From: Syntrophomonadaceae bacterium
Lineage (GTDB): Bacteria > Bacillota > Dethiobacteria > SKNC01
Direction: 5' to 3'
DNA: 8,555 bases
Assembly: GCA_003555415.1 (NCBI GenBank)
Contig: PWHX01000005.1
Coordinates: 1-8,555, forward strand
Position numbers and translations under genes: made by a program. Under the pieces are notes generated by a model that was given only the letters and a program-made list of their open reading frames with translations, had not been told where the DNA came from and did no database searches. Each line of letters starts with the position of its first letter. The stretch's first letter is position 1. Positions 1 through 6,698 of this stretch are shown here, one piece after another.

Positions 1-15
1 AAAGGAGAGAAGAGC

Positions 16-990
16 TTGTTCAAAAAAGTAATCACTTTACTCATCATTCTCTTTATGGTTTCAGTATCCCCGGTAATGGCCTCTACATACCATGTTTCAA
101 CTGGGGATACCCTGAGCAGGATTTCCCAAAACTATAATATTACTATTAATCAACTAAAAGAGGCAAATAACCTTACTTCAGACTTGATTTATGCAGGACA
201 AGTCCTGAATATCCCAGGTTCCTCCATCTCCAATTCAACTTACACAGTTCAATCAGGAGACACCTTATGGAAAATCGCTCAGCAATTCAACACAACAGTG
301 GCAAACATAATCAGTGAGAATAGGCTAGGCTCAACCAATATTTACCCAGGGCAGTCTCTAAAAGTTCCCGTATCATCTTCTTCCATATTATCCACACAAG
401 GAGTAAAACATACCGTACATAGTGGAGATACCTTAAGTTTCCTGGCAAATCGTTATAATACCAGTGTACAAGCTATAACAGAAACTAACAATCTCAATTC
501 GCAGTTACTTATGCAAGGACAAGTTCTGATAATTCCCCAAAATTCATTACAGCCAGTTGATTTGCAGATTCCATCCAGGCAAAGGACGGCAAACTTTGGA
601 GAACCTTTAGAATGGCAGTATGCAAGTATGCTTTTTAATGTAGGCGCTGTAGCCACTATTACTGACGTGGCTTCAGGCTTAAGTTTTAGAGTAAAGCGAC
701 TGGGAGGGGGAAACCATGCTGATGCTGAACCCCTTACAGCAAATGATACAGCTATACTTAGAAGAATCTACGGAGGAGTCTGGAGCTGGCAACCCAGAGC
801 CATTATGGTAAATGTGCAGGGCAGATACCTGGCAGCTTCTATGAACGGCATGCCCCACAGCATACAAACTATTTATAACAACAATTTCCCGGGTCATATC
901 TGCATCCATTTTTTAGAAAGTAAAACTCATAACACCAACAGCGTTAACCCTAATCACCAGGCCATGGTAAATAGGGCTGCCGGATTATAA
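16..990 (+). CDS. Secreted triple-LysM protein with uncharacterised C-terminal domain
   Basis: The predicted 324-residue protein is exported and binds the cell wall. Residues 1-22 form a signal peptide (Lys3-Lys4, hydrophobic core about 5-18, likely cleavage after Val-Met-Ala22). Three LysM repeats follow at about 24-67, 75-118 and 132-174, each with an SGDTL or TGDTL core and a closing NIP/KVP/IIP; LysM binds N-acetylglucosamine polymers such as peptidoglycan. Residues about 190-324 are a separate domain with GGGNHADAEP (231-239), WSW (256-258), SMNGMPH (275-281) and PGHICIHF (292-299). I do not recognise it as a standard NlpC/P60, SLH, L,D-transpeptidase or amidase domain; its clustered His, Asp, Glu and Cys residues could bind metal (inference). 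The start is TTG at 16, chosen because AGGAG at 3-7 lies 8 nt upstream and the signal peptide begins there. It is the only plus-strand gene and ends 22 nt before a shared terminator. Confidence 0.88.
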   Translation: MFKKVITLLIILFMVSVSPVMASTYHVSTGDTLSRISQNYNITINQLKEANNLTSDLIYAGQVLNIPGSSISNSTYTVQSGDTLWKIAQQFNTTVANIISENRLGSTNIYPGQSLKVPVSSSSILSTQGVKHTVHSGDTLSFLANRYNTSVQAITETNNLNSQLLMQGQVLIIPQNSLQPVDLQIPSRQRTANFGEPLEWQYASMLFNVGAVATITDVASGLSFRVKRLGGGNHADAEPLTANDTAILRRIYGGVWSWQPRAIMVNVQGRYLAASMNGMPHSIQTIYNNNFPGHICIHFLESKTHNTNSVNPNHQAMVNRAAGL

Positions 991-1011
991 AAGGGTTATA
1001 TAAAAGTAAAC

Positions 1012-1045
1012 AAAAAATCACCGTTTTGACAAACGGTGATTTTTT
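1012..1045. terminator. Bidirectional intrinsic terminator between convergent genes
   Basis: A perfect 15-bp stem has arms 1012-1026 and 1031-1045 and a four-base TGAC loop at 1027-1030. The GC-rich centre (TCACCG/CGGTGA) is flanked by A6 on the left and T on the right, continuing to 1046, so each strand has a U-run after the stem. It lies 22 nt after the stop of the plus-strand LysM gene. It also overlaps the first base of the TAA (1047-1045) of the minus-strand SGNH hydrolase gene, so it can terminate both. Confidence 0.9.
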
Positions 1046-1596
1046 TATTCAAAATGATATCTTTTCACAGCTAAGGACATAGCCTCGTAACCGTCTATAC
1101 TGGGATGAACTCCATCTACGTGATATCCCTGCCGTATACCCCCCGTTTCCGGATCTAAAATTGAGCGGTAAAAATCAATAATCTTATAGTTCCTTCCTTC
1201 AGCATAACGCTGCATCCTGTCACGGTATTCTATTATTGTTTTTTCAAAAAGTGGTTCGTTTACAGGAGTAGGTAAACCTATGACCGGAATTATGCCTGAT
1301 TCTTCTGCCCGGGTACACATTTTTACTATATTCTCATCTACTGTACTGGGGGAAATTTTCCAGAAAGTATCATTTACACCACCCATGATAATTACGTGGG
1401 TCGGATTATAGTGTACTACCGACTCGTAAAAGCGATAGAGCATAAAAGAAGTAGTGTCCCCGCAGCTGCCTTCATTAATAATATATATTTGTAATAAATC
1501 ACCAGCAATATGTACCCATGACTGCCTGGGATCATAGGGAAAACCATAGGTTATAGAATCTCCTAACGCCACTACTTTTATTTTTTCCATTGACAT
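1045..1596 (-). CDS. SGNH/GDSL-family hydrolase (esterase/lipase-like)
   Basis: The 183-residue protein is a compact SGNH hydrolase, a family that cleaves ester bonds on lipids, carbohydrates or cell-wall acyl groups with a Ser-His-Asp triad. Block I is GDSIT at 12-16 (nucleophile Ser14). Block II is the glycine region NEGSCGD at 41-47. Block III is GGVND at 72-76 (oxyanion Asn75). Block V is DGVHP at 161-165 (catalytic Asp161 and His164). All blocks are present at normal spacing, so it should be active. I see no signal peptide or membrane segment, which suggests a cytoplasmic location. ATG 1596 follows AGAAGGA by 4 nt; a second ATG at 1590 is a possible alternative start. It begins 74 nt after the VanW gene with no strong terminator between, so the two may be cotranscribed. 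The substrate cannot be read from the sequence; a deacetylase or lysophospholipase role are both possible. Confidence 0.88.
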   Translation of the reverse strand: MSMEKIKVVALGDSITYGFPYDPRQSWVHIAGDLLQIYIINEGSCGDTTSFMLYRFYESVVHYNPTHVIIMGGVNDTFWKISPSTVDENIVKMCTRAEESGIIPVIGLPTPVNEPLFEKTIIEYRDRMQRYAEGRNYKIIDFYRSILDPETGGIRQGYHVDGVHPSIDGYEAMSLAVKRYHFE

Positions 1597-1670
1597 TTAA
1601 TCCTTCTCCCTATTTTTAGCTACTTTTACATAATAGCATAAATATATAAGGGATGCCAGAATAAAATGGT

Positions 1671-3053
1671 TTAATGAGCTTCAATGTATCCATCATGTTT
1701 ATCTAAAACATCTTTCTCTTTTGTTCCTTTACCAATATGGTAGACTGCGGCAACAGGCCTGTAATAATCTGTTGACAGCATTTCTCTTTCAATTTCTTCA
1801 TCCCCCTCATAAAACACTCTCCAAACGGTAATTCTGTACCCGGGCTTTCCGGGATCTATTAATTCTTTTTCGCCTTTTTCCAGGTCATCATTTATAATAA
1901 TCTCTACCTGAGGCTCAATTTTTTCATGATCTGTTTCCATAACCTCTACCCGCTCCTGGGGATTTTTATCACCAAAAAATCTAATTGTAATCTCATCCCC
2001 TTTAACCTGTGAAGTAATCAAAATATAGTGATCTCTATTATTCTTAAATTTGAGATCAATATAATCATAAGCAATAGTAGCATCCCTTCCCAAGGGAAGG
2101 TAGCTAACGGGCCTCGAATGATTAGCACGTTGTTTTATTTCTAATCCTGACAGCAAAGCAGTATTGTAAAGAGTAGAAGATACCTGACAGACACCCCCAC
2201 CAATACCGGGGACAAGCTCTCCTTCTAAAATTATAGGCGCTTCTTTAAAACCTCTTTCCGTCGTCACCCTTCCAACTTCCCTGTTAAAGGAAAAGTTTTT
2301 TCCCGGGAGTAAAAGAAAATGATCCAGTTTTTCGCAGGCTAACTTAATATTATGTACCCTCCCTTCCTCCCCTCGGCTAAAATTTGTAGAAAACTTCGCT
2401 AATAAATTTTCTATTCCCGTGCTTTCTAATTCTTCTGTTGTAACCTCTGGTTCAACTTTTTCAATAGTCAAAGGAAATACTATGGGAGTTTTCTGCCTGT
2501 TTATGTAGTTTAGTTTATCAAGAAGGGAACTTATGCTTCCCCACTTGTCTAATTCTAGACCCCTTTCTCCCGGTTGTATGGATATATTATTTCCATCAAC
2601 AACAAATTGTGCATCAACAGGCTCTTTTTTAACATCAGGTGCCAATACCTCAATTGAATTTGTTAGTTTTTCTTTATGGACGTGATAACACAGGGATAGA
2701 TTATCCCCATCTTTAGACAATCGGTAACGCTTTTTTAAATTCTCCGGATAATTGCCACTGCGACCAACACTTAATGCTTTATTAACCATGCAGTCAATGT
2801 CAGGTTCCAGGCCTAATTCTTCTAACTTTGAAACCTTCTCTATATCTTCTGCTTTCATGATAACCTCAACCTGATCATATTGTTGGGCAGATAGTTCTTT
2901 TTTAACCTCTTCTGTATTCATATAGCTTATATCTATTCCATCAATGGAGGTGCCGGGATATACTCTATCCATAAAGTACAGGTAATCACCTGCAGCAATT
3001 GATACAATTGTCAGTAAAATGATGCCTATTACTATAGATAATTTTTCTCCCAT
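1671..3053 (-). CDS. Membrane-anchored VanW family protein with G5-like domain
   Basis: This 460-residue envelope protein has an N-terminal membrane segment (about 4-22, uncleaved anchor or signal). A region resembling the peptidoglycan-binding-4 repeats found in VanW proteins spans about 32-200 (YPGTSIDGIDI at 32-42, PGERGLELD at 161-169). The VanW domain spans about 225-360, with its hallmark GGGVCQVSSTLYNTAL at 285-300 and GKNFSFN at 251-257. A C-terminal G5-like domain spans about 365-442 (LIDPGKPG, ITVWRVFYEGDE). VanW is named from vancomycin-resistance clusters, but its biochemical role is not settled; chromosomal VanW/G5 proteins are usually taken to act at the cell wall. There is no vanA/H/X-type gene here, so resistance should not be inferred. 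ATG 3053 is chosen because GGGGGAG lies 6 nt upstream and the hydrophobic anchor starts directly after it; the frame is open further upstream to 3206, but that stretch is AT-rich leader and hairpin. It is probably cotranscribed with the SGNH hydrolase gene. Confidence 0.88.
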   Translation of the reverse strand: MGEKLSIVIGIILLTIVSIAAGDYLYFMDRVYPGTSIDGIDISYMNTEEVKKELSAQQYDQVEVIMKAEDIEKVSKLEELGLEPDIDCMVNKALSVGRSGNYPENLKKRYRLSKDGDNLSLCYHVHKEKLTNSIEVLAPDVKKEPVDAQFVVDGNNISIQPGERGLELDKWGSISSLLDKLNYINRQKTPIVFPLTIEKVEPEVTTEELESTGIENLLAKFSTNFSRGEEGRVHNIKLACEKLDHFLLLPGKNFSFNREVGRVTTERGFKEAPIILEGELVPGIGGGVCQVSSTLYNTALLSGLEIKQRANHSRPVSYLPLGRDATIAYDYIDLKFKNNRDHYILITSQVKGDEITIRFFGDKNPQERVEVMETDHEKIEPQVEIIINDDLEKGEKELIDPGKPGYRITVWRVFYEGDEEIEREMLSTDYYRPVAAVYHIGKGTKEKDVLDKHDGYIEAH

Positions 3054-3059
3054 AAAAAA

Positions 3060-3066
3060 CTCCCCC
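3060..3066 (-). promoter_or_regulatory. Ribosome binding site deciding the VanW start
   Basis: On the minus strand this reads GGGGGAG, followed by six T residues and then ATG at 3053. No comparable site precedes the in-frame ATG-like codons further upstream, so it fixes the start and removes a 51-residue false extension. Confidence 0.8.
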
Positions 3067-3081
3067 GAAACCTTTTTGTAT

Positions 3082-3087
3082 ATTATA
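3082..3087 (-). promoter_or_regulatory. Candidate -10 element of the VanW gene
   Basis: On the minus strand the sequence is a perfect TATAAT, 28 nt upstream of the ATG at 3053, giving a predicted 5' leader of roughly 20 nt that contains the ribosome binding site. No good -35 TTGACA match is seen about 17 nt upstream, and the region is very AT-rich, so the hexamer may be chance. The nearby terminator-like hairpin at 3144-3232 makes an independent promoter for the VanW gene likely. Confidence 0.4.
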
Positions 3088-3143
3088 TTGTTAAATATTT
3101 TGATTATGATTGTTAGAATGTATATATTTATATTTTTTTGCAC

Positions 3144-3232
3144 ATAATAAAAATGAGCTTCACAGCAAAGATGTTCCTTATAAGTCCTGCTTATAGGAAA
3201 CAGCAACTGGCTGTGGAGCTCATTTTTATTAT
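3144..3232 (-). terminator. Large nested hairpin, probable terminator of the decarboxylase operon
   Basis: The outer arms 3144-3166 and 3210-3232 are 23-nt inverted repeats with one mismatch (position 3160 against 3216, a U-G wobble if transcribed on the plus strand). An inner hairpin lies between them: 3174-3184 pairs with 3190-3199 with one bulged base and a five-base loop. The outer stem has a GC-containing part (GAGCTCCACAGC on the minus strand) ending in an A-rich/T-rich tract, so either strand ends in a U-rich arm. It starts 22 nt after the stop of the beta-subunit gene (3255) and precedes the VanW promoter region, which fits a terminator. It is much longer than a usual intrinsic terminator, so it may also be a dispersed palindromic element. 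Confidence 0.7.
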
Positions 3233-3254
3233 TTAAATACTTATGTATTAAATT

Positions 3255-4385
3255 TTACAGTAAGGAAAGAAGTATACCTGCAGCTATCGCCGACCCGATA
3301 ACTCCCGCAACATTGGGACCCATGGCATGCATTAAAAGGTGATTATCAGGATTGTACTCCCTTCCCACAGACTGAGAAACCCTTGCGGCCATAGGTACTG
3401 CTGAAACGCCAGCAGAACCAATCAGTGGATTAATTTTACCCCCGGTTAACTTGTTCATTAGCTTCCCTAACAAAACTCCTGTTGCAGTGCCTATAGCAAA
3501 AGCAAAAAGGCCCAGGGCAATAATAAGTACGGTTTCTACTCTTAAAAATAATTCGGCACTGGCCATTGCTCCTACGGTTATTCCTAAAAATATTACAACA
3601 ATATTGTTGAGCTCGTTTTGTGCCGCTTTGCTTAACCGATCAGTAACCCCAGATTCCCTGAGCAAGTTACCAAACATAAGCATCCCCAAAAGGGGTAAGG
3701 AAGCCGGTATAAATAACCCGGTAAGAAAAGTAACAATTATGGGAAAAACAATTTTCTCCACGCGGGATACAGGCCTGAGCTGTTCCATTACTATTGTTCT
3801 TTCCTCCGGAGTTGTTAGAGCCTTCATGATTGGAGGCTGTATTATGGGAACAAGGGCCATGTAAGAATAAGCAGCAATGGCTACAGAACCCAAGAGCTCC
3901 GGAGCAAGGTTAGCAGTAAGGAAAATGGCTGTAGGACCATCAGCCCCTCCGATTATTCCTATAGAGCCTGCTTCCTGAGCCGTAAATCCTAACAATAAAG
4001 CCCCAATTAAAGTTATAAATATTCCAAACTGAGCCGCAGCGCCTAATAAAAAGGTTTTGGGATTGGCAATCAGCGGACCAAAATCCGTAAGAGCTCCCAC
4101 ACCTAAAAATATTAGAGGAGGATATATTCCCAGGGCTACACCTTGGTATAAGTACCACAACAGTCCTCCAATTTGATCCTGGGTGGGAGGAGCCATTAAA
4201 CCTCCCAAGGGGAAGTTTACCAACAGCATTCCAAAACTAATAGGCACTAATAAAAGTGGTTCATATTTTTTCCCAATGGCAAGGTATAATAAAAAACTTG
4301 CTATTATCATCATTACTACATCAGGTAAAAATAAATTTGCAAACCCTGTACTTTGTAAAAAAAGAACAAGCTTTTCGATTAGCAT
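3255..4385 (-). CDS. oadB: Na+-translocating decarboxylase beta subunit (OAD_beta family)
   Basis: This 376-residue integral membrane protein decarboxylates carboxybiotin and couples the reaction to Na+ export. It has many hydrophobic segments along its whole length. Family signatures include GMLLVNFP (52-59), GIIGGADGPTAIF (143-155), NPLIGSAGVSAVPMAARVSQ (319-338) and GPNVAGVIGSAIAAG (356-370). Residues known as essential in Klebsiella OadB (Asp203, Tyr229, Asn373, Gly377, Ser382, Arg389) appear at the same spacing as Asp149, Tyr175, Asn319, Gly323, Ser328 and Arg335, so the pump should work. The N-terminus is about 54 residues shorter than the Klebsiella protein, as in many beta subunits of acyl-CoA decarboxylases. 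ATG 4385 follows a G-rich ribosome binding site (GGGGGG), and the gene lies 16 nt after the biotin carrier gene. It is the last gene of the operon, before the hairpin. The family is shared by oxaloacetate, methylmalonyl-CoA, glutaconyl-CoA and malonate pumps, so beta alone does not set the substrate. Confidence 0.96.
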   Translation of the reverse strand: MLIEKLVLFLQSTGFANLFLPDVVMMIIASFLLYLAIGKKYEPLLLVPISFGMLLVNFPLGGLMAPPTQDQIGGLLWYLYQGVALGIYPPLIFLGVGALTDFGPLIANPKTFLLGAAAQFGIFITLIGALLLGFTAQEAGSIGIIGGADGPTAIFLTANLAPELLGSVAIAAYSYMALVPIIQPPIMKALTTPEERTIVMEQLRPVSRVEKIVFPIIVTFLTGLFIPASLPLLGMLMFGNLLRESGVTDRLSKAAQNELNNIVVIFLGITVGAMASAELFLRVETVLIIALGLFAFAIGTATGVLLGKLMNKLTGGKINPLIGSAGVSAVPMAARVSQSVGREYNPDNHLLMHAMGPNVAGVIGSAIAAGILLSLL

Positions 4386-4401
4386 GTTTTTCCCCCCAAC
4401 T

Positions 4402-4764
4402 TTAGCCGATAATTACTATAGTATCGTTAGCGTCTACGTTAGCTCCTTTACTTATAGGTACAGATTTAATTTTTCCGGAGACAGGAGCACTGATTTCATT
4501 TTCCATCTTCATCGCTTCCAGAACAGCTACTACATCGCCTTCTTCAACATCATCACCTATATTTACCTTAATATCTAAAACTGTTCCCGGCATAGGAGCT
4601 GTAACAGGAGTACCCTCTCCAGTTTCTTCAACTGCCGGAGCACTCTCCGTTTTTACTTCCTGAGGTTTTGGTTCTGCGGCCGCCAGGGGTGGTGTAGAAA
4701 CTCCCACTTCTTCTACTTCCACTTCATATGTTTGTCCGTCAACTGTTACACGAAATTTTTTCAT
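4402..4764 (-). CDS. Biotin carrier (gamma) subunit of the Na+ pump decarboxylase
   Basis: This 120-residue biotinyl protein carries CO2 from the carboxyltransferase to the membrane beta subunit. Residues 1-20 form the usual short N-terminal strand region (MKKFRVTVDGQTYEVEV). A Pro/Ala/Glu-rich flexible linker spans about 22-52. The biotinyl-lipoyl domain runs 53-120, with PMPG at 57-60 and the biotin site EAMKM at 83-87, so Lys86 is the predicted biotinylated residue. The length and order match MmdC-type carriers. Its ATG overlaps the stop of the preceding small subunit as TAATG, which suggests translational coupling and roughly equal synthesis. Biotin attachment needs a biotin-protein ligase encoded elsewhere. 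I do not assign mmdC or gcdC because the substrate of the complex is uncertain. Confidence 0.95.
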   Translation of the reverse strand: MKKFRVTVDGQTYEVEVEEVGVSTPPLAAAEPKPQEVKTESAPAVEETGEGTPVTAPMPGTVLDIKVNIGDDVEEGDVVAVLEAMKMENEISAPVSGKIKSVPISKGANVDANDTIVIIG

Positions 4765-5177
4765 TAAACAATCTCCCTCCCGTAAACGTTAGTAACATTT
4801 TCTCTTCCAGCAATAATCCAAGGGGCAAGTGTATTCCCTCGCCTTACCCGTCTAACTTTTAAACGGTAGCCTGGTTTCTCCATATAAGCAGCCAGAGCAC
4901 TGGTTATAACTGCTATTACTTCCGGAGAGACTCCTGTATCTCTTTTCGTGTGCTGTTTATTCAGTAAAGGCTCTTTTTCTTCTTCCTTGCTGATTTCCTC
5001 GCTCTTTTCCTGTGCTAATTGTTCCTTTTTTCCTTTTTCCCTCTGCATTTTTCTTTGATCAGAATCGGCAAATAAGCGCCCTAAACCATGAAAAATAAAG
5101 TTTAAAAGCAAAAGGGTAACAACCACTACTACAAATCCAACAATCATTAATTCCAAACCGAAAACAAGACCGTTCAT
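4764..5177 (-). CDS. Small membrane-anchoring subunit of the decarboxylase (OadG/MmdD family)
   Basis: The 137-residue protein has one hydrophobic membrane segment (about 9-30), a highly charged Lys/Glu/Gln linker (about 36-80, probably helical or coiled), and a C-terminal domain with SPEVIAVITSALAAYM (84-99), a basic patch (KVRRVRR, 107-113) and PW...AGR (119-125). This layout is typical of the OadG/delta subunits that hold the soluble carboxyltransferase and biotin carrier to the beta subunit at the membrane. Both the position between alpha and biotin-carrier genes and the TM-linker-tail architecture support the call. ATG 5177 has an excellent ribosome binding site (AAGGAGG, 7 nt upstream) and lies 22 nt after the alpha gene. 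The long charged linker diverges quickly in this family, so similarity searches may find only the C-terminal part. Confidence 0.9.
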   Translation of the reverse strand: MNGLVFGLELMIVGFVVVVVTLLLLNFIFHGLGRLFADSDQRKMQREKGKKEQLAQEKSEEISKEEEKEPLLNKQHTKRDTGVSPEVIAVITSALAAYMEKPGYRLKVRRVRRGNTLAPWIIAGRENVTNVYGREIV

Positions 5178-5199
5178 TTTTTTCCTCCTTAGTTATAAT

Positions 5200-6642
5200 T
5201 TAAACAGGAAAATTGCCGTGTTTTTTCCCGGGCCTTAGCTGTCTTCTGGTCTTAAAAAATTCCAGGGCATAAGCAATTCGCAGCCTGCTTTCTTGAGGAT
5301 CTATGACATCATCCAATAATCCATAGGCTGCAGCTTCATATGGAGAAACACTTTTTTCAATATCCTCTTGGGGCAAGGAAAGTATGTTTGATAAACCCTG
5401 AGGGTTTAAAACCCCAATTTCTGCAGTTGGCCAGGCTAATACCTGGTCCGCCCCTAAATACTTACTACCCATAGATACACCGGCTGCCCCGTAGCTTCTT
5501 CGTAATATTAAAGTTATTTTGGGAACACTGGCTTCAGCATAAGCAAAAAGTAGCTTTGCTCCATTTCGGACGATACCTGAATGCTCCTGGTAAACCGTAG
5601 GCAGGAATCCTGGAACGTCAACCAGTGTAAGAATAGGGATATTAAAGGCATCACAAAAACGGATAAACCTTGAGCCCTTTTCGCTGGATTTAAGATCAAG
5701 ACATCCCGATAGAACGCCCGGTTGATTTGCAATTACCCCTAAAGAATAACCATTAATACTTATAAATCCAACAAACAGGTTTTCTGCATACTTATCCTGA
5801 ACTTCTAAAAAATAATTCTCATCAGCAATTTCTTTAACAATGTTTCTAATATCATAACCTTTATCTTCATCCGATAAAAGTTCTACTAACCCGGGACTAA
5901 CCCGGTTTATATCATCCTCATATCCCCTTACAGGGGGTTCTTCCAGATTATTCAGGGGTAAAAAGTTTATAAGCGCCCTTATTTGCTTATATGACTCCTC
6001 TTCACTGTCAGTCAGAAAATGTATAACTCCATTTTTTTCTGTACTGACCTGGAAACCACCAAGTTCTTCATGGTTTATATCCTCTCCAGTAACTTCTTTA
6101 ATTAATTGGGGAGAATTAAGAAAAATATTTGATTTTTCCTTAATGCCAAAAACAAAGTCCGACAAACCTGAAATGAAACTTAAACCTCCGGGGCTAGATC
6201 CGGCTACCAAAGCAATTAAGGGAATAACCCCTGAAAAAGCAGTATAGCTGGAAAACAACCTGCCATAAAATTTCAAACTTTGCAGCCCGTTTTCAATTTG
6301 AACTCCAGATCCATCAATAATATTAATAAGAGGAGACCCTGTTTTGCCAGCTTGTTCCAATATACCGGTGATTTTTTGAGCCCCTTTTTCAGAAATAACT
6401 CCATTGTTAGTCTGAGCGTCCTGAGCTACAATATAAACCGGCCTTTCATCAATAGTCCCGGCACCGGAAATTATTTCTTTTCCTTTATCGTCCGTTGTTT
6501 TCATAAATGTATTAAACTCTATAAAACTTTCGGAATCAAGAATACCTTCAATCCTTTTTCTAGCCGGAGGCAATCCCTTTTCAGCAGCAGTATGTTTATC
6601 CCTGCTTTCCTGGAAAAAGCTCAACTTGCTTTCTACATCCAT
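5200..6642 (-). CDS. Divergent acyl-CoA carboxyltransferase alpha subunit (MmdA-like) of Na+ pump
   Basis: The predicted 480-residue enzyme belongs to the crotonase-fold carboxyltransferase family (MmdA, PccB, GcdA) and would transfer CO2 between an acyl-CoA and carrier biotin. Recognisable family blocks are VTGED (184-188), IANQPGVLSGCLD (304-316), SRFIRFCDAFNIP (324-336), VDVPGFLP (341-348), MGSKYLGAD (391-399), AWPTAEI (403-409) and the C-terminal QLRPGKKHGNFPV (468-480). It differs from typical MmdA where sequence is usually near-invariant: DGSGVQIENG replaces DSGGARIQEG (110-119), GSSPGGLSF replaces GPCAGGAVY (148-156), YGAAG replaces YGGAY (384-388), and NPQG replaces GPEG. It is also some 30 residues shorter than typical MmdA, mainly near the N-terminus and after the AEI block. 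ATG 6642 is chosen over GTG 6651 because that GTG lies inside the ribosome binding site. It is first of four operon genes. Methylmalonyl-CoA is a possible substrate only. Confidence 0.9.
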   Translation of the reverse strand: MDVESKLSFFQESRDKHTAAEKGLPPARKRIEGILDSESFIEFNTFMKTTDDKGKEIISGAGTIDERPVYIVAQDAQTNNGVISEKGAQKITGILEQAGKTGSPLINIIDGSGVQIENGLQSLKFYGRLFSSYTAFSGVIPLIALVAGSSPGGLSFISGLSDFVFGIKEKSNIFLNSPQLIKEVTGEDINHEELGGFQVSTEKNGVIHFLTDSEEESYKQIRALINFLPLNNLEEPPVRGYEDDINRVSPGLVELLSDEDKGYDIRNIVKEIADENYFLEVQDKYAENLFVGFISINGYSLGVIANQPGVLSGCLDLKSSEKGSRFIRFCDAFNIPILTLVDVPGFLPTVYQEHSGIVRNGAKLLFAYAEASVPKITLILRRSYGAAGVSMGSKYLGADQVLAWPTAEIGVLNPQGLSNILSLPQEDIEKSVSPYEAAAYGLLDDVIDPQESRLRIAYALEFFKTRRQLRPGKKHGNFPV

Positions 6643-6648
6643 ACTTAA

Positions 6649-6654
6649 CACCTC
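6649..6654 (-). promoter_or_regulatory. Ribosome binding site deciding the carboxyltransferase start
   Basis: On the minus strand this is GAGGTG, 6 nt before ATG 6642. The last three bases are also an in-frame GTG (6651-6649), which could be mistaken for a start, but that codon has no ribosome binding site of its own at a useful distance. The ATG is therefore the better start, giving 480 rather than 483 residues. Confidence 0.8.
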
Positions 6655-6698
6655 ATCTTTTAATAAATAGTTAACAAATATTTAAAATTATTGTTATA

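Noticed and set aside
453..909. Minus-strand open frames inside the LysM gene
   Set aside because: They are antisense to clear LysM repeats and the C-terminal domain, with no supporting motif.
1673..1683. AATGAGCTTCA shared with 3153-3163 in the large hairpin
   Set aside because: An 11-base match in AT-rich DNA; the copy at 1673 is the coding end of the VanW gene and has no inverted partner, so chance is the simplest explanation.
1671..3053. Glycopeptide-resistance locus suggested by the VanW domain
   Set aside because: No ligase, dehydrogenase, D,D-dipeptidase or two-component genes of a resistance cluster are nearby; the dipeptidase at 7571-8555 is family M19, not VanX.
3054..3206. In-frame upstream extension of the VanW protein by 51 residues
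   Set aside because: It would begin inside the large hairpin, is AT-rich and rich in Ile/Lys/Tyr/Asn like translated intergenic DNA, and has no ribosome binding site, while ATG 3053 has an excellent one directly before a membrane anchor.
3451..3864. Plus-strand open frame antisense to the beta-subunit gene
   Set aside because: It lies wholly inside a strongly conserved membrane pump gene on the other strand and shows no recognisable motif; it is a shadow of that coding sequence.
5200..6642. Oxaloacetate decarboxylase alpha (OadA) as identity of the first operon gene
   Set aside because: OadA has a pyruvate-carboxylase-like TIM barrel; this protein has acyl-CoA carboxyltransferase blocks such as VDVPGFLP and AWPTAEI instead.
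6280..6648. Plus-strand open frame antisense to the start of the carboxyltransferase gene
   Set aside because: No family resemblance; fully explained by the carboxyltransferase coding sequence on the minus strand.
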